From Aporrectodea caliginosa (taxonomy: Eukaryota > Annelida > Clitellata > Crassiclitellata > Lumbricidae): a DNA stretch of 64,000 nucleotides. A program made the position numbers and the translations under genes. Location: the NCBI GenBank assembly GCA_020284085.1, contig JACEVL010000965.1, forward strand, positions 124,001 through 188,000, in the 5' to 3' direction. The notes under the pieces are model-generated. The model worked only from the letters and a program-made list of their open reading frames with translations, was not told where the DNA came from and did no database searches. Shown here in pieces: positions 58,030 through 64,000 of this stretch; positions within the stretch are counted from its first letter, which is position 1, and each line of letters begins with the position of its first letter.

Positions 58030-59250
58030 ATTTAATACAAATTAAAAGATTAAATCATATTTGACCATAATCTATATAAACGGCCATTACAGCGTTTAGA
58101 AAATGTTGCTTTACAATTCGGTTACTGATTCTCTGCCGCCAAACTTTCCCCGAAGGAATTCCACGACGCAACGTGTACGCATAAATGGACACCTTTAAAT
58201 AATTTTCTCTCACATTACAAAAATCCTGAGTTCAGCCGTTTACTCAGTGAAATGTTATAGGAGTACTGCTTTATCGAACTATCATTGGAAATTAACGTGG
58301 ACGCTTTGCCCAGTGTTTAGGCTATAACAGTACATCTTCGTCGTTTTGATAAAACCTTGGCAGTCTGAGGTTTTACACTTAAGAAAACGTCAGACAACAA
58401 GGTAATCGACGTCTGAATCGCGAGGGTTCTCTCTCTTTGCATGGACCAAACCGTTCACTCGCGTATCGAAAACTTATCCACAAGGACCAAATCGTACTCT
58501 GTTTTTCCTTTTATATTGGATAGAAGCCCCAAAAAGGTGGAGGGCGAAGCCAGCGACCATGACAGGCTTCCGATGTAGCTAAACACTGGGTACTACTACC
58601 ATTACTCAATTTCCAAGTGAAATGGTCAGATAAGGTCAACGTTAACAGTCAAGGCAGCAGCAACTTGTCGTTAAATGCAAAATTTAAAACAAGCTAAACA
58701 TTTCAATCAGATTTAACCATAATAGTAAGATAAACTCGATATAATCGGCCATTACAATGTGACAAAAATGTTGCTTAACAATTCTGTTACTGATTTCCTG
58801 CCGCCAAACTTTATCCAAAAGAATTCCGCCACGTTATGCCAATTTATGCGTATGCATGCACAGACACCTTCAAAACGCTTTACTCTCACATTACAAAATC
58901 CACGAGTTCAGCCATTTCATCAGCTTCCTTCTATGTTGTCTTGGACTATTATTATAATGGAGCTGTCATGTTGGAACTTAATGTGGCCGCTTTACCCCGT
59001 GTTTAGTAAACAATAGTAGGCCTACATCTTCTGTGTTTTGATAAAATCTTCGCAATCTGGGCTTTTTAGACTTAAGAAAACGTCAGACAACAAGGTAATC
59101 GACGTCTGAATCGCGTGGGCTCTGCCTTTGCATGGGCCAAACCTTTCACTCGCCTGTCGAAAACTTATCCACATGGACCAAATCGTACGCTCTTTTCCTT
59201 TTACATCGGATAGAAAACTCGTCCATACCCCAAAACACAGAGGGAGTGAT
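58030..59250. repeat. Tandem duplication of about 0.67 kb
   Basis: 58075-58530 and 58745-59235 align throughout, with shared landmarks ggccattaca, gccgccaaacttt, cagacaacaaggtaatcgac and aaaacttatccaca. The two copies are diverged by substitutions and small indels. The 85-codon frame in the second copy (58759-59016) is not open in the first, so I do not call it a gene. Confidence 0.75.
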
Positions 59251-59937
59251 TCACGAAAAATAGATTAATCCATAAAACGCCCATAGAAAAGTTCTCGACA
59301 ATAATTGGCACGAAAATTCGATCAAAACAGTTGCAAGCAATTAGCTGATTATCAGTTAGAGTTTGACAGAACGCGAAAGTTCCTCTGGCAATTTTAAAGG
59401 TCTTTTGACAGTGTTAAACCTTTTCATCAGTCTTGTACTCTATTTGAAGTAGGCCTATGCCAAAAAATAATCTTTGTCGGCGGCAACGGCCTAAGTTGTC
59501 ATAGGCTGCCGTTAAACTGTGGATCCAATAGTTCCAGGCGATTTAACGTTTTAACCCTAGGGCTACCAAGCTTTTTGTAACACTGACTACCAAGGGGGGT
59601 TGGTTGCCACCCCCTGGATTTCGTGTTTGGTTTTACATATCATAACTTATAATATAGCATTGGATTCAGCATTCATTTCTGCACAGATTGCCACAGAATG
59701 GTATATTTAGTTGTACATTATGTGAATGCACCTCGAAATTACATCACTTTTAACAACGGAACCCATTAATTAGCAATATTGTATATTATGGCGTACATTT
59801 TGTACTTTTTGGATAAACAAATATAAGATTATGTGTGTTTTGAAACTAATCTATGTATAAAAGATACACAAAATCATCCCTACACATGTTCATATAGTAT
59901 AAATGTACATCCATACATATATATCCATATTATTAAA

Positions 59938-60115
59938 GGATCCTGAGTGGCCGAGTGGGTTGGTGCCCGCTCGCCGCGCCGGCGCCCCGGGTTCGCTTCC
60001 CGGTCGGGTCGGATTATCAGAGATTAATTTCTCGGATCTTTACTGCGGGTGGCTCGGTCGCATTATAAACGTGGAGTACAATACAACACACAATACAACA
60101 CATCACAATACAACC
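59938..60115 (+). repeat. tRNA-derived SINE inside the piggyBac-like element (1)
   Basis: The head is gatcctgagtggccgagtgg with B-box-like gggttcgcttcccg, giving a Leu/Ser-tRNA-like appearance without a credible cloverleaf end. The body is short and the tail is acaatacaaca repeats. Confidence 0.72.
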
Positions 60116-60350
60116 GGGGCGCGGTGGTGTAGGGGTATGTTCGGTGCCTTGCAGCTGGAGGGTTGCGGGTTCGGATCCACCTCAAAGTCGCCGCGTAGGG
60201 ACCCTGGGCAAGTCCTTCACTCGCAATTGCTCATGCGCTTCGGCGTGAAACTCCGATTCAGCGTTCGCACAGTAGTCGGGAGCGCCTCTGAATGGGAAAT
60301 CTGGTTGGGGCCCTATAACAAGTGTTCAAATACAATACAATACAATATAT
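60116..60350 (+). repeat. tRNA-derived SINE inside the piggyBac-like element (2)
   Basis: The head is ggcgcggtggtgtaggggta with B-box-like gggttcggatcc. The body contains gggcaagtccttcactcgca and gggagcgcctctgaatggga; the tail is (aatac)n. The end of the same SINE, reversed, lies at 36520-36590. Confidence 0.75.
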
Positions 60351-60393
60351 CCATACATATATATCGGTTTACGTTGTAATGCTGTATTCAGCC

Positions 60394-60740
60394 ATTTTCA
60401 CACAGATTACGCGTATTATTATTTATTTTGATCACTTCCGGTATTCAAAAGACAAAGATGTAGGTATGCAAATGAAGCCCTTCATTCCCTCTAAAGAATG
60501 GTGTCTTTGTTTCTCTTCCAGGAAGACAAATGAATACACTACAGACAAAAAACTAAGGGGGGATTCCTTCCATTCAGCCATTTTTCACGCATATTACGCG
60601 TATTATTATTTATTTTGAGCACTTCCGGTTGTCTCAGATCAACTCAGTGACCATAAAAATGTAGCCCCACATTCCCTCTATAGAATGGTAAAATTTGTGT
60701 CTCTTAATATTAAATGACGGATAAGATATAGTCGAAAATC
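60394..60740. repeat. Tandem duplication of about 185 bp
   Basis: 60394-60545 and 60577-60720 share attacgcgtattattattta, then cacttccgg and attccctctanagaatgg. It lies inside the piggyBac-like element. Confidence 0.75.
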
Positions 60741-61364
60741 TAGGGGTGGTATCCACCCCCCTGGTGCCTCGGGTATATTGGGTATAACTTTTGAACGGTG
60801 TGAGATATCATCTCACATTTTACCTCAAAACGTGTGTAAATGAACCCCCCTATAGCTACCTAAAAGGTCAAATTTTTATTCCATACGGAAAAAGTTTGAG
60901 ATGAAAAAACCTGAGGGGTGGCAACCACCCCCCCTTGGCAGCCCGAGGGTTAAGGCATCTAAGAGTGAGCGCTCTAGCCAGTCGGTTACCTTGTCCCGCT
61001 GTAGGCTACAATGCATCCTCTCTTAAAGAAGCGAACAATCCTGTGCCTTCCGTAGATATAGGCCTAACTTAGTAGGGAACTGGTATTTTATGTGGAGAGT
61101 AGAAGGAGCTTTGATGTGGATGGCTCCATCCGTAGAACTTGTTTGGAATCATCCAGTTCGGCCAAGTTATGTTCGGAACGCAAACGCCTCGCTGGGACAA
61201 AAATATTTCTCGTTAAATTTACAATAGATGTTTCTGCCTTTTCTCGAATATCATCAATGTAATGCTATCTATGAAAGCGAGGTGTGGTTGAGGCATAATG
61301 ATAGTCTATACATTTAAAAGTTTAATCTTACACCATAATATCGTAATCGTAAACCAAATCGTAA

Positions 61365-62035
<671 letters not shown>

Positions 62036-62274
62036 TCGTAGTCGGTGTCACGAGACATCACAGTCTTAGCAACTGCTTGCGTCAGAGTGTTTGTTTATCG
62101 GGAGAAAGTTTTCGTGTGAAGTTCAGACGTAAATATCTACCAGCAAATCATTTCATTTGTAGCCTACTTAGAAGAGGAAGTTCTCGTTTAGTCACCGTTG
62201 CTGCATTTAGACCTAGTTATTTAGACCAACTTTTTTAGACCAGTCTGACCAATCGTTCGTACATTCGTTCTATG

Positions 62275-62440
62275 GGACACGATTGCCGATGGGTAGAGCG
62301 TTCGCCTTGTAATGCGGAGAGTAGGGGTTCGACCCTCCTCTGAGACGGAGGAGTTACTAAGTAGGAACTAGGGACCTTTAGCAAGTCCTTCACTCACAAT
62401 TTGCTCAGAGCCATCGATTGTGTACGGTCAGTGCACTCAT
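62275..62440 (+). repeat. tRNA-derived SINE
   Basis: The head is gatgggtagagcgttcgcct with B-box-like ggggttcgaccctcc; the body contains agcaagtccttcactcacaa. It is a relative of 3418-3600. Confidence 0.72.
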
Positions 62441-62570
62441 TGTAGCTGAGCTGGCTAGGGGCGCACGGAGAGCAGAAATCTCGAACCAAATTTCTGCCCA
62501 GACGGGAATTTGAACCCCGACCTCTCGACACGTTCACCACTGGACCATCACGGACCCCTAGGCTAAGATA
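62441..62570 (-). repeat. tRNA-derived SINE, second family
   Basis: On the minus strand the sequence is ccgtgatggtccagtggtga ... ggggttcaaattccc, a clear A-box/B-box pair, followed by agaaatttggttcgagattt. The same family is at 63735-63895. It abuts the previous SINE head-to-head-like. Confidence 0.72.
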
Positions 62571-62857
62571 ATGAGGTGGCTAATAATTCAGACCCACGGC
62601 AACGGCCTACCTAGGGATGACTCACGGGACTGCTCTTCTGCCTATGCGTCAGTAACATTTGGTCCACATCGTCGTTAGCACCCTTCCTTCCATTCCCTCT
62701 CCATTGCTTTGTTCAATTCGATCCGCCAACTGAAATTTAACCTCAACTATGCGCCTTAAGTTATTCAAATTTATTCAGCAGTAGACCAAGATACACTCAC
62801 AAACACGCACAAACAAGACTCACATACGCCCGTGTACACACACACAAACACACAAGC

Positions 62858-62859
<2 letters not shown>

Positions 62860-62913
<54 letters not shown>
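62860..62913. repeat. (AT)n microsatellite
   Basis: An uninterrupted ta run of about 50 bases, flanked by ca-rich sequence at 62795-62850. Confidence 0.96.
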
Positions 62914-62915
<2 letters not shown>

Positions 62916-63734
62916 AGCCTACTGTTCATATTAACGCGTTTATAATTATTCTTGACAATGCTAAATATAGCACTGTTGACGTTGGCTTCTGTTATGTGAA
63001 GGCTGCTAATGTCCATGAATATATTTATCCTTTCCACCTGTCCCATGACTAATCACCGATTATATATACATATATATAACACAGGTATAATTATTCGTAA
63101 TCGATATACATGATTGGCTTTTCATCCCGGTGGTTTTACCAAACTAAGCACGAAACAGGATGATGAACAATGATAACGGCAAAGACGCAGAGCACAAAAG
63201 AGAATAAGAGTTGGCCTACTATATGTGAACTTTACGTCTTGGGTACTTTTGAGTTTCACAGAACTACATGTAGTTGCTCATCAGATAAGTTCCTTGAAAA
63301 GCCCTTAGAAGGCACAGGTTAGGTTTGCCCACCTCCATAGAAACTTTTCAGAGGTAAACAGGTTAAGTTAATAGAAATCCTCAGAACGACAAGGTAACAG
63401 GTTACAGCAATTGTTTAACACTTTAACGGCTGTATTCAAAGTGACTGCGAAACCAATGCAGTTAAAGTATTAAATGCCTCTACATAGACTAGCAAAAGTC
63501 ATACATGCTTCTATATAGAACTTGGAATGCATGGTCCCGTAGTTTACCGGCAGTGAATATTCATGAGTTCTCTGTCGTTTGATATGTGGCAAATAAGCAT
63601 AGAAGAATGAGTAGAGCAGTCTCTTAAGCTAGCCCTGAGGCAGCCGTGGGCATGAAGTGCTAGCGACTTCATTTTCTTAGCTTCGGCATACAAGAGCGGC
63701 TGGCCAATCCTCTCCCTTGCCGTCTCATCTTCCC
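62914..63734. other. Region without recognised genes
   Basis: I see no coding motif, RNA gene or clear repeat here beyond short AT runs near 63060-63080. Confidence 0.4.
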
Positions 63735-63895
63735 ACCAACAGTGTACAGCCAGTGTACTCATTATAGCGGAGTGGGCTAGGAGCGCAGGTGGAGTAGAAA
63801 TCTCGAACCAAATTTCTCCCCATGCGGGATTTGAACCCCCGACCCTCTCGATTGACAGTGAAGCGCGCTAACCACTACACTATCGAGCGCCCAAT
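63735..63895 (-). repeat. tRNA-derived SINE
   Basis: On the minus strand the sequence is gatagtgtagtggttagcgc ... gggggttcaaatcccgc, resembling an Asp/Glu-type tRNA head, followed by agaaatttggttcgagattt and a tail toward 63735. No CCA-proximal stem is convincing, so it is a SINE rather than a tRNA gene. Confidence 0.75.
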
Positions 63896-64000
63896 ATTCG
63901 CTGCTGAAAAGGTGTACATTTCCTGCCTGTTCTGTAACTAATACACTGTACGAGTTCGACCTTTGCCGTGACCTTTTCATGTTCGGCTGAGGTCATGCGT

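Larger units (their letters stand above)
59555..60949. mobile_element. piggyBac-like non-autonomous element
   Basis: TTAA flanks both sides (59551-59554 and 60950-60953). The ends are inverted repeats starting ccctagggctaccaag and, in reverse, ccctcgggctgccaag, continuing with ggggggttggttgccacccc-like sequence at 59592-59618 and 60913-60935. A further related palindromic segment (ggggtggtatccaccccc) lies at 60745-60765. CCCT at a TTAA target is the piggyBac superfamily signature. No transposase is present; the inside holds two SINEs and a tandem duplication. Confidence 0.78.

Noticed and set aside
58759..59016. 85-codon ORF as a small gene
   Set aside because: The frame is not kept in the tandem copy at 58080-58340 and no motif is visible.
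59938..60012. Leu/Ser-type tRNA gene
   Set aside because: A and B boxes are present but the acceptor stem does not close and a SINE body and ATACA tail follow.
63820..63893. Asp/Glu-type tRNA gene on the minus strand
   Set aside because: The same SINE body follows as at 62441-62570 and acceptor-stem pairing is poor.

Overview
The window is eukaryotic and looks like a bilaterian, probably marine invertebrate, genome. It has intron-split genes with consensus GT/AG borders, many LINE, SINE and MITE fragments, long micro- and minisatellites, and no operon-like packing. I cannot place it more precisely than that. The short word TAGGCCTA is scattered throughout and many repeats end in GGCGCTATATAAAT.

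The only cellular genes I can support are three tandem tetraspanin paralogues on the minus strand: copy A (2437-12319), copy B (17507-29389) and copy C (40544-49603). I rebuilt them exon by exon. All share one eight-exon plan with identical intron phases: half of TM1; rest of TM1 + small loop + TM2 with GCCG; a 75-bp TM3 exon; a 55-bp first large-loop helix; an 80-bp exon; the CCG/PxSCC exon; an 84-bp NCYD + TM4 exon; the C-terminus. Copy A gives 300 aa and copy B 284 aa, both open throughout. Copy B carries two alternative-looking exon 2s. Copy C has lost its TM3 exon: one relic has a 23-bp net deletion and the second is cut by a 5'-truncated LINE. It is a pseudogene or makes a three-pass product by in-frame exon skipping. 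Each copy has a TATA box 65-80 bp upstream of its ATG, and an orphan promoter/5'UTR remnant lies near 33.6 kb.

The duplicated unit extends beyond the genes. A 3' flank matches (1-230 and 16136-16340) and an upstream block matches three times (about 12.5-13.3, 36.4-39.4 and 49.9-52.2 kb). The paralogous blocks serve as empty-site controls for two insertions, an RTE-like LINE at 37200-38036 and a MITE at 38962-39327. Tandem repeats have expanded independently in the same intron positions of different copies.

Between and beyond the genes lie mobile elements: a young non-autonomous LTR retrotransposon (30709-33250) with a repeat-protein ORF; an R2-like element remnant outside rDNA (13.3-14.7 kb); an RTE-like LINE with a 786-codon ORF (52904-55264); L2/CR1-like fragments; a hAT-like remnant with a BED-type first exon (35.3-36.2 kb); a TTAA-flanked piggyBac-like element (59555-60949); a MITE whose body is a minisatellite (20413-20883); and several tRNA-derived SINE families. 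From 52 kb to the end I see only repeats.
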